Assembly (NCBI RefSeq): GCF_000009625.1
Contig: NC_002682.1
Span: forward strand, 1 to 64,000
DNA from: Mesorhizobium japonicum MAFF 303099
GTDB lineage: Bacteria; Pseudomonadota; Alphaproteobacteria; Rhizobiales; Rhizobiaceae
DNA: 64,000 bases
Direction: 5' to 3'
The notes under the pieces: model-generated
Databases searched by the model: none
What the model saw: only the letters and a program-made list of their open reading frames with translations
What the model was told of the DNA's origin: nothing
Program-made: the position numbers and the translations under genes
Shown here: positions 32,755 through 41,980 of the stretch, piece by piece
How the letters are laid out: the number at the start of each line of letters is the position of its first letter
Numbering within the stretch: the stretch's first letter is position 1

Positions 32755-33752
32755 CTACTGAAGCGACCCGCCGCCCGCGTTCGCCATCTCGTCCTTGAAG
32801 CTGACTTTTGTACCTTTTTGCACCATGGAGGCGAGGTCCTCGGCATCCCAGTTGGTCAACCTGATGCAGCCATGCGAGAAGGTCGTGCCGATCTTGCCCG
32901 GTTCGGGCGTGCCGTGAATACCGTAGCTCTCGATGGAAAGATCGATCCAGACCACGGGATTGTTCGGTCCGGCCGCAATCGTGAATGGCCGTTTGGCTTT
33001 GACCCCCTTGAAAGCGAAGCGCGGATCGTAGTGATAGGTGGGATTGCGCACGACGCGTTTGACCTCCGCCTCGCCGCTCGGCGCCGGCTTCTCGGCACTG
33101 CCGATGGAAGCGGGAAAGACCGCGAGCCATTTACCGGAAGGATCAAGAACGCGCACCAGGCGTGCGCCCTTGTCGACCTCGATGCCGGCAATCGTGGCAG
33201 GAGAATCCCCCCGGTCAATATCCGGAACCAGCAACTTAGTGCCGGCCTTCCTGAAGCCGATGCCCGGATTGAGCCTCCTGAGCAATGCTCGCTTATGTGG
33301 AAGCGCTCGGCCAGCTTCTCCGTGACGTTGTGATAGCCGAGCCTCTGCAGGCGTGCCATCCTCTCCCTGCGCGCCGGAATGCGCTTGGTGAAAGGTCCGC
33401 TCACATCCTTGCGCGTCAGTTCGTAGCTAATCAAGACTGGTTTGGTGGAGGTTGCCGTCAGCCTGTCCCAGGTTTCCCGCGTGAGCGTCCCATCGGAGGG
33501 CAATCCGTTCGCGGTCTGAAAGGCCCTGATGGCCTTTGCGACGTTCTCTGAGAAGCGGCCCTCGACCAAGCCTGGCGAGAAGCGGGCGCGATCCAAAAGT
33601 ATCTGCGCTTTCAGGATAGCCGGGCTGAAGCCTTTCGATCTTTCGGCTGAGAATTGCGCTTGATTGACAGTGGCGAGGTCCAGCTTGGCCGCCGCTGCTC
33701 CGCCGCAAGTGAGGGCAAGCGCCGTAGCCACGACGAGAAGGAGCCTGACCAT
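32755..33752 (-). pseudogene. L,D-transpeptidase, single frameshift
   Basis: From MVRLLLVVATALALTCGGAA (signal peptide) the first frame covers a peptidoglycan-binding domain (AQILLDRARFSPGLVEGRFS, ENVAKAIRAFQTANGLPSDG) up to ERFHISEH. The next frame carries on ALLRRLNPGIGFRKAGTKLL into the YkuD domain with catalytic HGTPEPGKIGTTFSHGCIRL TNWD. One missing base near 33288 (GAGCATTGC where GAGGCATTGC would keep frame) explains the break. An intact paralogue is at 54.6 kb. A recent loss or a sequencing error are both possible. Confidence 0.85.
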
Positions 33753-33869
33753 CGATGCACTCCACCAGAGCCTGTTTCTATGGCCCAGCAAGGCCGATAT
33801 TGTTCCCAGGCGCCAACTCACTGTGGGTTGAAACGAAGGAAAGTCATAAGACCGTCCGGCTTGATGGGC

Positions 33870-34396
33870 GCTCCCTCATTGCCGAGGTCGGAGCGAGCGG
33901 GGCAGCTGCAGATATACGTCGTTATCGACCGCGCTTCGGACTTCAGCCTTCATCAACTTGCCGAGGGGGACTCCCCCAAACGCATCCAGAGACTTTCTGC
34001 TGAGCCTGCCGTGGCCTGCAAAATCCGCACCGTCCCAACCGACGATGGCGTCCCGTTCACCAACCCCGATGCCGCTGATCAAGGAGGCAATTCGCGAACG
34101 GCCGGATATATCGCGCCAGAAACGACATCGTGCACCGCACGACCAAGGCCAGGCATCCGTGGGCCAAGGGCCTGGCAGGAAGAATGAACCGGACCATCAC
34201 AGACGCCACAGTCAAGCGCTTCTGCGACGAGAACCACGACCAACTCCGCACTCATCTCACCAATTCCTCGCTGCCTACACCTCGCCCGCAGGCGCAGGAC
34301 CCTCAAGGTTTCACCTATGAGTCCATCTGCGAGGCCGGGCATGATCGGGAAGGCTTCACACTCGATCAGATCCAGCAAAAAGGGTCTAACATCTAG
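33870..34396 (+). pseudogene. IS481-like transposase relic
   Basis: Decayed DDE transposase. Recognisable pieces are DRASDFSLHQLAEGDSPKRI (integrase core around the first Asp), VPTDDGVPFTNPDA (usual TDNGTHFTTP, second Asp) and HRTTKARHPWAKGLAGRMNR TITDATVKRFCDENHDQLRT HL. The pieces lie in different frames, and the C-terminal end is also altered. No inverted repeats found. Confidence 0.7.
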
Positions 34397-34444
34397 GAAC
34401 GACGCGCAGGGGTAGAAGGTTTTGCGCCAATTGCCCCGTTGGCA

Positions 34445-34469
34445 GGAACTGCCGTGGCGGAGCGACGTT
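34445..34469 (+). promoter_or_regulatory. EcfG-type promoter motif
   Basis: GGAAC (34445-34449), 16 bases, CGTT (34466-34469). It lies 30 bases before the DUF427 start with its AAGGAG ribosome-binding site. Confidence 0.65.
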
Positions 34470-34499
34470 TCCATGAACACGCAGTCAAGGAGTGCTAGA

Positions 34500-34907
34500 A
34501 TGCAAACCTCACCCGCGAGTTCCGGGAATTTTCCGACGGCGCCTGCCATCGTTCCCTTCCATGGTACAGTGACGGTCAGATTTTCCGACGCCATTGTTGC
34601 GTCCAGCGAGCGCGCAAAAGTGCTTTACGAAGAAGGGCGAAATCCGGTCTTCTACATCCCGTTCGAGGATATCTATTTCGAGCTTTTCGAGAAAACCAAC
34701 GCCACCTCGGAGTCCGCGTGGGGTACGGCCGGCTATTGGCGCGTTCACGCAGCCGGTGCATCCGCCGACAATTTTATGTGGGCCTATGAGACACCTGAAC
34801 CGGCCGCCCTGGCCATTGCTCGGCACGGGGCTTTCGACCCACACAAGGCCCGCATCGACGCCGATCCGGCCGAGGACAAACGGCATACGCCGCACCTCCC
34901 CGCATAG
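34500..34907 (+). CDS. DUF427-family protein
   Basis: About 135 residues from MQTSPASSGNFPTAPAIVPF. The core (HGTVTVRFSDAIVASSERAK VLYEEGRNPVFYIPFEDIYF, GTAGYWRVHAAGASADNFMW AYETPEP) is the DUF427 fold, a small beta-rich domain of unknown role. The start at 34500 is preferred because AAGGAG stands eight bases before it and the EcfG-type promoter at 34445 would place the transcript start after the more upstream ATG at 34473. Confidence 0.8.
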   Translation: MQTSPASSGNFPTAPAIVPFHGTVTVRFSDAIVASSERAKVLYEEGRNPVFYIPFEDIYFELFEKTNATSESAWGTAGYWRVHAAGASADNFMWAYETPEPAALAIARHGAFDPHKARIDADPAEDKRHTPHLPA

Positions 34908-35253
34908 TTGTGTAGGAGCGGATAGGGACTGCCGACATCCCGACTATCAGCGCATCGGTTGACCTACTGGGCGTGCGCTGCGTCGATCTCGGCTTCGACA
35001 TGCAAGCTTTGTACGAGAACCGTCGATGGACACTATCCTGACGGAGTGCGTTCAGCCGGCACTGGAAAAGCGTCCGAAGGTTTTGATGCGGAAGGAGAGG
35101 GCACGTTCCAGTCTTATGTGTCGCGGCGACCCCCTGATGGTCAGCAGAGATATTTCGGAGGTTGCAGCCGGATCCCGTAGCGTCCCCACGGAGAGAGGGG
35201 GAACCTAAATCTGCCGGCCATGTTTGGTTGGGCACAGCAAAAGGGACCAATCG
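34908..35253. other. no gene supported
   Basis: Short frames only. At 35200-35224 GGAAC-N16-TGTT resembles a general-stress promoter for the small gene at 35254, one base off consensus. Confidence 0.35.
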
Positions 35254-35433
35254 ATGGCACCGAAATCATCGCGCGATATTCCGGGACAAAAGCTTCGCAA
35301 AGACGAGGATAGGCATACCCGGAAGGCCACTGTTAAAACCCAAGACAAGACGAACGACTGGGATCGTGATGCAGTCCACGGTGACGGCGACACAATCGGA
35401 ATAGAGCCTGAGCAAGGGATCGAGTCAAAATAG
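35254..35433 (+). CDS. small hydrophilic protein
   Basis: 59 residues: MAPKSSRDIPGQKLRKDEDR HTRKATVKTQDKTNDWDRDA VHGDGDTIGIEPEQGIESK. It is almost without hydrophobic residues and probably disordered, as in several small stress-associated proteins. Near-consensus general-stress promoter upstream, terminator downstream. No family name. Confidence 0.55.
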   Translation: MAPKSSRDIPGQKLRKDEDRHTRKATVKTQDKTNDWDRDAVHGDGDTIGIEPEQGIESK

Positions 35434-35620
35434 GCGTTACCTTCCAGGATTATGGCATTGCCTAAGAGGCTGAAGTGAGCCGCCTGGCACCCAAGTACAT
35501 TAAATTACGAAGCTAGGTGTATCAGTTCGTCGACACGGGAAGCTAAAGCATCCTGGCAATCAGCGTCTAACTGCGGCTTCCTTTGCCATCAACGTTCTCA
35601 TGAAAATGACTAGATGAGGG

Positions 35621-35654
35621 AAAGGCGGCTGCCCGGCTGTGGCAACCGCCTTTT
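35621..35654. terminator. bidirectional hairpin terminator
   Basis: AAGGCGGCTGCC (35622-35633) pairs with GGCAACCGCCTT (35641-35652) with one mismatch. TTTT follows on the plus strand and it also serves the minus-strand DUF982 gene ending at 35661. Confidence 0.6.
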
Positions 35655-35660
35655 GTGACC

Positions 35661-35945
35661 TTAGACGTGATCGGGCGTCCAGCTTGTGAGGGACGGGGGC
35701 GTGATCCCACCTTCCATCAGGATGTCTTTCTTCCGCGCGAAGGCTGCAAAAACGCCTCTTGCGGTTTCAGGGTCAACATCGCCTACCAACGCGGCTTTGC
35801 AGGCTCGAATAGCCGCTTTCTGTTCAGGGCTATTGCCGCACCACTCCACTGCTAATTGATAGGCGTCGGCAACGGTGTTGAGTTGACGGGGGAAGCCTAA
35901 CCCAACCCAGACGCGAACCGGTTTTTCAAAAGGTTTTGCGAGCAT
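35661..35945 (-). CDS. DUF982-family protein
   Basis: About 94 residues from MLAKPFEKPVRVWVGLGFPR. It has the DUF982 pattern: beta start (VRVWVGLG), VADAYQLAVEWCGNSPEQ, then RACKAALVGDVDPETARGVF AAFARKKDILM. Rhizobial family of unknown function. It follows another DUF982 gene on the same strand, so the two form a tandem pair. Confidence 0.75.
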   Translation of the reverse strand: MLAKPFEKPVRVWVGLGFPRQLNTVADAYQLAVEWCGNSPEQKAAIRACKAALVGDVDPETARGVFAAFARKKDILMEGGITPPSLTSWTPDHV

Positions 35946-35969
35946 CGTGAACGGCCTCCTTCGCAAACC

Positions 35970-36275
35970 TCAAGCGACCAATCCGCCGCTTTGGCTCTGG
36001 CCTCCAGAAACCACCCACGGCATGGCACTTGTGGTCTCTTCATGGATCTTGGCTGATTTTGCAAATCCGCAAAATGCTTGGCGGGCGGCCGAAAGCGGAT
36101 AACCGCTGTCGAATGCTCGCTGGCAGGCGCGAAGAGCGGTCTGGTAAATAGCGCCCCGTCTCTCTTTCGGCCAATCGTAGAGGAATTCCAAGGCGTCCTC
36201 GAGGTCAGCAATTTCCTGTATTAGGTTGCTGCCGCTTTTTACGAAGATTGGGTTGTCGAAAATCCGATCGTTCAT
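35970..36275 (-). CDS. DUF982-family protein
   Basis: About 101 residues from MNDRIFDNPIFVKSGSNLIQ. Diagnostic segment: EIADLEDALEFLYDWPKERR GAIYQTALRACQRAF, then ARQAFCGFAKSAKIHEE. AGGATCC and GGAGGATC stand before the ATG. Lies 24 bases upstream of the next DUF982 gene, probably one transcript. Confidence 0.8.
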   Translation of the reverse strand: MNDRIFDNPIFVKSGSNLIQEIADLEDALEFLYDWPKERRGAIYQTALRACQRAFDSGYPLSAARQAFCGFAKSAKIHEETTSAMPWVVSGGQSQSGGLVA

Positions 36276-36437
36276 AGGATCCTCCAAGTCGAACGAACAA
36301 TTGAGTTTTTGATGTAGGCGCGCCATCAACGGTCAGGCCCGGCGGCCATATGGGTGTGAGGATTTTCCCCGTCAAGACCTGTCAAAAAGTGGTGTGAAAA
36401 AGCTAGCGCACCCGTTGGCTTCCACCTCCGCGATCAC

Positions 36438-36485
36438 CCTGCGGCCGTTTGTTGCCGCTGGACTGAAGGATGCCGCAGGTGGCGG
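36438..36485. terminator. weak hairpin, possible terminator
   Basis: CCTGCGGC (36438-36445) and GCCGCAGG (36472-36479) are perfect inverted copies with a 26-base loop. A TTTTT run follows some ten bases later. Confidence 0.3.
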
Positions 36486-36813
36486 GCTTTTTGTTTGGCG
36501 GAGTGGAAAGGACTAGGCCTAAATCGTGCTGCCCGGACCACCGGCAGCACGGATTGAACTAGGATTTGTCTTCATCTTGTGCCGGGCTCGCATTCCGGGA
36601 AGCAAGGCGGGACGAGGGTTGGCCTTGATTGCCACCCCATCGGCGAGCTTGATGCTTCCCGAGCCTTGGCCTGATGCTGCAGAACGAAATCGCGTCGTCA
36701 AAGGGTTGCGAGGACTTAGTCCATGACCGGCTTGACTGATTGCAGGTCTCGGAGCCCGGTCGTGCCGGCACAGCAGCAGCTCAGCGCCGCAAAGGGGGCC
36801 GCGGGCAATTGTC
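36486..36813. other. no gene supported
   Basis: Open frames on both strands are Ala/Arg/Ser-rich without family resemblance. Confidence 0.3.
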
Positions 36814-37017
36814 TTACCAGCCTTGCCTGTTGTACCAGTCGTCGATATCCCGACGGGCGCGGTCGCGTTCGATGCCGTAGCGCTCCTGAATCTTACCTTC
36901 GAGTTGATCGCGTTTGCCAGCGATGCGATCAAGGTCATCATCAGTGAGTTTTCCCCACTGTTCTTTGACCTTGCCTTTCACCTGCTTCCAGTTTCCCTCA
37001 ACGCGGTTCCAGTCCAT
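36814..37017 (-). CDS. CsbD-family stress protein
   Basis: 67 residues from MDWNRVEGNWKQVKGKVKEQ, with the CsbD signature WNRVEGNWKQVKGKVKEQWG KLTDDDLDRIAGKRDQLEGK. CsbD-like proteins are small hydrophilic helical proteins induced by general stress in several bacteria. The start is preceded by AAGGAGG, and an exact EcfG-type promoter lies 29 bases before it. Confidence 0.9.
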   Translation of the reverse strand: MDWNRVEGNWKQVKGKVKEQWGKLTDDDLDRIAGKRDQLEGKIQERYGIERDRARRDIDDWYNRQGW

Positions 37018-37045
37018 CACGACCTCCTTCATTCAAAAAAGATCG

Positions 37046-37070
37046 AACGTCGTTTTGCCGCGGAAGTTCC
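37046..37070 (-). promoter_or_regulatory. EcfG-type promoter motif of csbD-like gene
   Basis: On the minus strand GGAAC (37070-37066), 16 bases, CGTT (37049-37046). Spacing to the CsbD start is normal for a short 5' leader. Confidence 0.75.
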
Positions 37071-37309
37071 AAGCGATCGGCTGTTGAGGTCCAATGGACA
37101 GACGAGCCGATCGCATGTCTATGGCATCGCCAACCTCTAACACGACTTCCTCGACGGCACGTTTCCAGCAGGACGCAGGCGCTGTAGGGCGGACTCGGCC
37201 TCGGCCGCTCGCAGGATTTCGGCGACAGCTACGCGGTTGGCGGTTCGGTCGGCTCCAAGGTGAAATGGTGAGCGCAGCCATCGTCGACGCTGGACTGATC
37301 GGAGATTAC

Positions 37310-37920
37310 TCAGCCGCCGCTCGCCAGAGCCTGTTCTCGCTGGGCAATCACGGCGGGATCGTTCATGAAGTCGGTCCGTTTGCGCGGCTTGCGCCCGCGC
37401 TTCAAATAGCCATTGCTCTGACTGCCATCGGGAATGCCGAACATGTGGTTCGCCTGGCCGGTGCGGCGCGGGCCGTGTTGGCTGCGCTGACGGTCGCGGC
37501 CAGCCTGCATCTCGGCCCACCATCGCAAGCGCTTCGTCCAGGCGCTTGCTCTCGACAAGCTCCGATCTGTGAACCGAGCGCAGCTTGTCAAATGTCCTGT
37601 AGGGTAGGGACGTGCTGCCATGCATGATCTCAAGGCGGCCGTCGGGATAGTCGCTAACAACAACCTTTTTGCCGGCCAGTCTCTTCGGAAAGGCGCTGGG
37701 GTCGAGGATGAACAACACTTTGTCGTAGCGCAGTGTCAGGGCCTGCGAGAGCGTTCGGAACTCTTTGCGGCACATCGCGCTGTCCAGGTTCTCATGCTCC
37801 GCGAGGGGACGGTGCATGTCCTTCGGGTTGCGCGGCTCCTTCCAGAAGCGGACATTGAAGTCAGCAGCGAACTCGGCCGCGTAAGCGTTCGCCGCCTCGA
37901 TCGTGCTGATGTTGCGCCTG
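37310..37920 (-). pseudogene. ISNCY-type transposase relic (C-terminal part)
   Basis: Starts within the catalytic core (NISTIEAANAYAAEFAADFN, KEPRNPKDMHRPLAEHENLD, LSQALTLRYDKVLFILDP), continues through DYPDGRLEIMHGSTSLPYRT FDKLRSVHRSELVESKRLDE, then changes frame and ends AEMQAGRDRQRSQHGPRRTG, RGRKPRKRTDFMNDPAVIAQ. The N-terminal DNA-binding half is missing and there is at least one frameshift. Family from memory. Confidence 0.7.
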
Positions 37921-38125
37921 TCGCATTACCAAATGGCTGCTACAGATCAAAATAGCATAACATACATTATGGAACAATTTTTTAATGTTTTAAATCAAGT
38001 AGTTATATCGGACCCCCTGCATGTACTCGCCAATTAGTATGGTGCAAGTGCCCAGCAAGATTGCGACATCCACTGCCGGCTGGAGGGTGGTTTAGACGGC
38101 GGACTCCTTCAATTTAGCCGGAGTC
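37921..38125. other. AT-rich stretch without genes
   Basis: 37945-38015 is a long run of A/T-rich sequence in an otherwise GC-rich region (ACAATTTTTTAATGTTTTAA). It could be foreign DNA or an upstream region whose gene has been lost. Confidence 0.4.
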
Positions 38126-38171
38126 TTGACCACCATGACCGGGCGCTTGAGCGCTCGATGCCCACGGCCGA

Positions 38172-38455
38172 GGAGCCCGGTTTCGGTATCGTCGCGGGAG
38201 GCCCTTATAGTTCCGGCGCGCTCGTTGGCGGACCGAACTTCAAATATGCTCCGGCAACCCCCGCGACCCTCGACAGAGTTGCGCGGAACAAGGCGATCGC
38301 GGATAGCTATGGTATCAGTATGAAGGCGGCCGGCTTGCAATTCTCGCTGGCGCATCCCGCAGTCGCCGCGGTGATCCCGGGCGCAGGCCGCATCGCCGAA
38401 GACAGGGCCGCGCCCAACGAGATGATTCCTGCGGAATTCTGGCCGGATCGCGGCG
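38172..38455 (+). pseudogene. aldo/keto reductase relic (C-terminal third)
   Basis: The frame reads FGIVAGGPYSSGALVGGPNF, KAIADSYGISMKAAGLQFSL, AHPAVAAVIPGAGRIAEDRA, EMIPAEFW, which is the C-terminal NADP-binding third of an aldo/keto reductase (D-threo-aldose dehydrogenase type). The first two thirds are absent and the sequence after EFW is unrelated. Confidence 0.75.
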
Positions 38456-38627
38456 GTCGGGGCTCATCAATCAGGAGGCGCCGACACCGGGCTCGGTATG
38501 ACACGATTTCGGAGAGGTTCGTTGCCGCAAGCGACAAGACTATCTCTCCCGGTGTCGAACGCAATTCAGCACAGCAAATAGGAGCCCACACTCTCATGCT
38601 CGAGAGCTCGGACTTCGGGATTGTGGC

Positions 38628-38792
38628 CTAGCGCTTCTTAGGCTTCGGCGTGATCTCCTGGATCCGCACCTTGTCGCCGATCTCCTTCGCCATATTGAAC
38701 GCTTTCTGCTTGTCCTTGGTGGTCAGAACGGTGCGCCAGTGCGGCTTCTCGAAGACGCTCACCACGTAGGTCGTTGAAGGCTTGTCGACCAT
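38628..38792 (-). CDS. small basic hypothetical protein
   Basis: 54 residues: MVDKPSTTYVVSVFEKPHWR TVLTTKDKQKAFNMAKEIGD KVRIQEITPKPKKR. Beta-strand then helix, with a Lys-rich tail. A fragment of a relative is at 20.9-21.0 kb. Function unknown. Confidence 0.6.
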   Translation of the reverse strand: MVDKPSTTYVVSVFEKPHWRTVLTTKDKQKAFNMAKEIGDKVRIQEITPKPKKR

Positions 38793-38939
38793 CGCTGCCC
38801 CCGTAACGTTGAAAGCCCGCACTCCTCTGGTGGAGAGAAGGCGGGCCGATCGGAGGCCCGATCTTCGGCAGGGGATGGAGGGCACCACCTGTCTCTCACT
38901 TCAACTTTTAGGGACAGCTAATGTTCCAAATCGAGGAGA

Positions 38940-39110
38940 GCCGTAGAACCAGTGTCGATATCGGCGAATGGATGCTCAAAGAAGGACTATGCGGTGGACT
39001 GGCCGAGATACGGCGCTGGCTTCTATGCCAAGGCTGAGACCAACGCCGGGACAACCGAGCGGGGCGGATGAGTTGGATCGTTCGACCGGCCATGGCAATG
39101 GCGCAACCAT
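38940..39110 (+). pseudogene. thermonuclease (SNase-like) relic
   Basis: Pieces IGEWMLKEG, then in another frame YAVDWPRYGAGFYAKAETNA, and after a stop VGSFDRPWQWRNHMTVR. These resemble the end of staphylococcal-nuclease-type proteins (usually WAVDW...RY..Y..AE..A...GIW.G.F..PW.WR). One frameshift near 38985 and an internal TGA show decay. Confidence 0.55.
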
Positions 39111-39301
39111 ATGACGGTTCGATAAGCAATTCGCGCCCGGTAATGGGTGCGGTCGAGCGCCGCCTGGAGCTGGTATTGAGATAGGCTGTCCTGTCATCTT
39201 TTGCCCATTTGCCTGGGCTAGGCTGTTTTTCACGGCGGGCTTTGGAGGAGGTCATCTGATGACGACAAGCTTGCCGGCACCCTGAAAACCGCGGCAAACA
39301 G

Positions 39302-39872
39302 GTGGCCAAGCGCCTGCTCGGCTATGATTCCCGCAACAGGCTGCGCATCCGCCAGATCGAGGCGTTCACGCTCTTTCTCGAAGCGGGCATCCGCAAGGCC
39401 GCCGACGTCATCGAGATCTCGCCGGGCTGGAACCGCACCTGGCGGGCGATGTGCCCGAACTACCGCTGCGTCGACTTCCCCCGCCGTCGACCTCTACAAG
39501 CAATATTCGATCGTCATCGCCGACCAGGTGCTGGAACATGTCCAGTGGCCGCACGCAGCGGTGCAAAACATCCATGCCATGACCAGGCCCGGCGGCTGGG
39601 CGATGGTGGCGAGGCCCTTCCTGTTCCGGGTACATGCCCGGCCGCACGACTACAACAGATGGACGCCCGCCGGTCTCAAGCTGTTAATGGCTGAAGGCGG
39701 CTTCCCCCAAGCAAACTTGAAGGTTCACGGCTGGGGTAAAAAGGCGTGCGCCCGGGCTCATATCGGTGGCCCGGTGCGCGCCTACGGCCTGTGGCGGGAC
39801 CTCAGCAAAGACGAGGATTACCCACTGATGGTCTGGGCCTTCGCAAAGAAGGAGTTGGCGACGCCTCAGTAA
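39302..39872 (+). pseudogene. class I SAM methyltransferase, frameshifted
   Basis: First frame: AKRLLGYDSRNRLRIRQIEA to NRTWRAMCPNYRCVDFP. Second frame: AVDLYKQYSIVIADQVLEHV QWPHAAVQNIHAMTRPGGWA MVARPFLFRVHARPHDYNRW TP to the end. The IADQVLEHV and RPGG motifs are typical of class I methyltransferases. The switch is in a CCCCC run near 39479, consistent with one extra base. The N-terminus may also be shortened. Confidence 0.7.
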
Positions 39873-40183
39873 TTGCCGTTGTAGTACCGGTCGTCGCAAG
39901 GTGCCGTGTAGATGCGGCCGTAGCGGTCCTGGTAGCGGCAGAGCTGTTGGCCGCGCGGCTGCGGCGTGGTGGCGGAGCCGACAACGGCACCGAGCAGAGC
40001 GCCACTGGCCGCGCCGATAACCGTGCTCTTGGTGTTTCCGCCGATCGCCTGGCCGACGAGAGCGCCGCCGGCGCCGCCGAGGAGCGCGCCGGTGGTGGCC
40101 CGCTGCTGGCCTTCGGTCTGCGACTGGCAGCCGGCAAGTGCCGCGGTCATCAGCACGGCGGCTATGGCTTTTTGAAAGGTCAT
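39866..40183 (-). CDS. glycine-zipper outer-membrane lipoprotein
   Basis: 105 residues. Signal peptide MTFQKAIAAVLMTAALAGC with lipobox LAGC. Then a glycine-zipper region (TTGALLGGAGGALVGQAIGG, STVIGAASGALLGAVVGSAT) as in the 17-kDa surface antigen family, and a Tyr-rich tail (RYQDRYGRIYTAPCDDRYYN). Probably an outer-membrane-associated lipoprotein. Its end overlaps the convergent methyltransferase relic by seven bases. Confidence 0.8.
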   Translation of the reverse strand: MTFQKAIAAVLMTAALAGCQSQTEGQQRATTGALLGGAGGALVGQAIGGNTKSTVIGAASGALLGAVVGSATTPQPRGQQLCRYQDRYGRIYTAPCDDRYYNGNY

Positions 40184-40384
40184 GTGAAGTCTCCCTTAAA
40201 CGTCTGAAATCCCTATCGATCGTCCCGTGGGGCCGCATTGCGGCGGAACGGGGGCGCCGGCGCTCACAAAGTGAGTCAGCGTTTACCGACAGTTGAAAGG
40301 CTTGGTTTCCAAACAGAAAAGCCGGGCATTCGACATAAACTGGAGGGGTGTTTTGAACCAAACCACAGGCCGATGATCGTTAGC

Positions 40385-41980
40385 ATGTCCCGAATGGCAG
40401 GAGCGCAAGCGATGGACGAGGTTGCAACGACCCTAAAAGCTCCTTCTGGTAGGCGCGTAGTGCGTGCGGCCCAATATCTGCGCATGTCGACAGAACACCA
40501 GACCTATTCGATCGACAACCAGAGGGATGCCATACGCGACTATGCGGAGATCATGGGCTACGAGATCGTCGCCACTTACGAGGACGCCGGTCGCAGTGGT
40601 CTAAACCTCGGAGGCCGCCCCGGTCTTCAGCGGTTGCTGGCCGATGTCGAGAGCGGGAGAGCCGATTTCGAAACGGTTGTGGTGTACGATGTCAGCCGCT
40701 GGGGACGGTTCCAGAATATCGATGAGAGCGCCGCTTATGAGTACCGGTGCCAGATGGCCGGCGTCCGGATCGAATTTTGCGCTGAGCAGTTCGCAAACGA
40801 CGGCAGCATCGAGTCCGATGTCCTCAAAGCAATCAAACGTAGCATGGCTGCCGAGCAAAGCAGAATGCTCTCGCAGAAAGTCTTCATTGGCCAGGCTAGG
40901 TTGATCCGGATGGGCTTCAGACAGGGCTCAAAGGTAGGCTTTGGCCTGCGGCGCCTGCTTGTCGATCAACATGGCCGTCCGAAGGGCATCCTTTCTCCCT
41001 CCGAATACAAGAGCCTGCAGACGGATCGAATAATTCTGGTGCTCGGGCCGCCTGACGAGATTGCGACAGTGAGATGGATTTTCGGTCACTTTGTCAAAAC
41101 TCGCAAGACTGAGCTTGAGATGGCCAGACTGCTTAACAAGCGCGGCGTGCTAAGCGACCTGGGGCGCCCATGGACCCGAGTGTCTGTGCACTCGGTGCTG
41201 ACCAACGAAAACTACATTGGCAACAGCATCTGGAACAAGCATTCGGCTAGGCTTAGGAGCCATCAAGTTCGCAATCCCCCGGAACTGTGGGTGCGGGTGG
41301 AAAACATCTTGGAGCCGATCGTCGACCGCAAACTGTTCAACCGAGCGCAGATTGTCCTTAAGACGATCTATCGCCACCTGACCAATGACGAGATGCTGGC
41401 CGCCCTCAAGGCGCTCCTGGCTCGCCGAGGCGCCTTGTCCTCTTTCATTATCGACGCCGCGCCCGACTGCCCGCCGTCCACACGCTACATGTCGCGTTTT
41501 GGAACCATCGTTAAGGCTTATGAGCTGATCGGATACGAGCCGCCCAAGAACTCCCGCTACATCTTCGTGAACCGGCGCTTGGAAACCATGAGGCTGCAGA
41601 TTATCGAGGATCTCCTGGCCGCGGTTGAAAAGCGTGGCGGGATCGCCACTCATGTCATGGAGACGGACCTCCTGCGCATCAACCAGGAGATCACTGTGGC
41701 GATCGCAACAGGACGCTGCAGGGTTTCCAGCTTCGGCTATCCACGCTGGTTTGCGAAGGCCGATCGCGAGCCGCCGCCGGACATTTTCGTCCTCATCCGG
41801 ATGAATCCCGACGACCTCAGCATCCGGGACTATTTGATTGCTCCTGCGCATGAGATCGCAGGCAAATCGGAACTGCACGCCATCAATGGGGCACGGCTGG
41901 ACACCTATATTTTTCCCACGCTCAACCCCCTTATCCGGCTGGCAGAGCGAGCCTCTGTCGGGAGCGCGGCCTGGAATTGA
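40385..41980 (+). CDS. large serine recombinase
   Basis: About 531 residues from MSRMAGAQAMDEVATTLKAP; an alternative ATG lies at 40373. The resolvase catalytic domain has the nucleophilic Ser in AAQYLRMSTEHQTYSIDNQR and Arg motifs DVSRWGRFQN and FANDGS. Next comes a recombinase domain (ATVRWIFGHFVKTRKTELEM, NENYIGNSIWNKHS). The usual Cys-rich zinc-ribbon is not obvious; the C-terminal 200 residues are different (SSFGYPRWFAKADREPPPDI). Coupled to the next gene by TTGA overlap. Possibly the mobility gene of an element. Confidence 0.88.
   Translation: MSRMAGAQAMDEVATTLKAPSGRRVVRAAQYLRMSTEHQTYSIDNQRDAIRDYAEIMGYEIVATYEDAGRSGLNLGGRPGLQRLLADVESGRADFETVVVYDVSRWGRFQNIDESAAYEYRCQMAGVRIEFCAEQFANDGSIESDVLKAIKRSMAAEQSRMLSQKVFIGQARLIRMGFRQGSKVGFGLRRLLVDQHGRPKGILSPSEYKSLQTDRIILVLGPPDEIATVRWIFGHFVKTRKTELEMARLLNKRGVLSDLGRPWTRVSVHSVLTNENYIGNSIWNKHSARLRSHQVRNPPELWVRVENILEPIVDRKLFNRAQIVLKTIYRHLTNDEMLAALKALLARRGALSSFIIDAAPDCPPSTRYMSRFGTIVKAYELIGYEPPKNSRYIFVNRRLETMRLQIIEDLLAAVEKRGGIATHVMETDLLRINQEITVAIATGRCRVSSFGYPRWFAKADREPPPDIFVLIRMNPDDLSIRDYLIAPAHEIAGKSELHAINGARLDTYIFPTLNPLIRLAERASVGSAAWN

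Noticed and set aside
36519..36941. Open frames between the DUF982 pair and csbD
   Set aside because: Low-complexity Ala/Arg/Gly sequences on both strands, no start signals.
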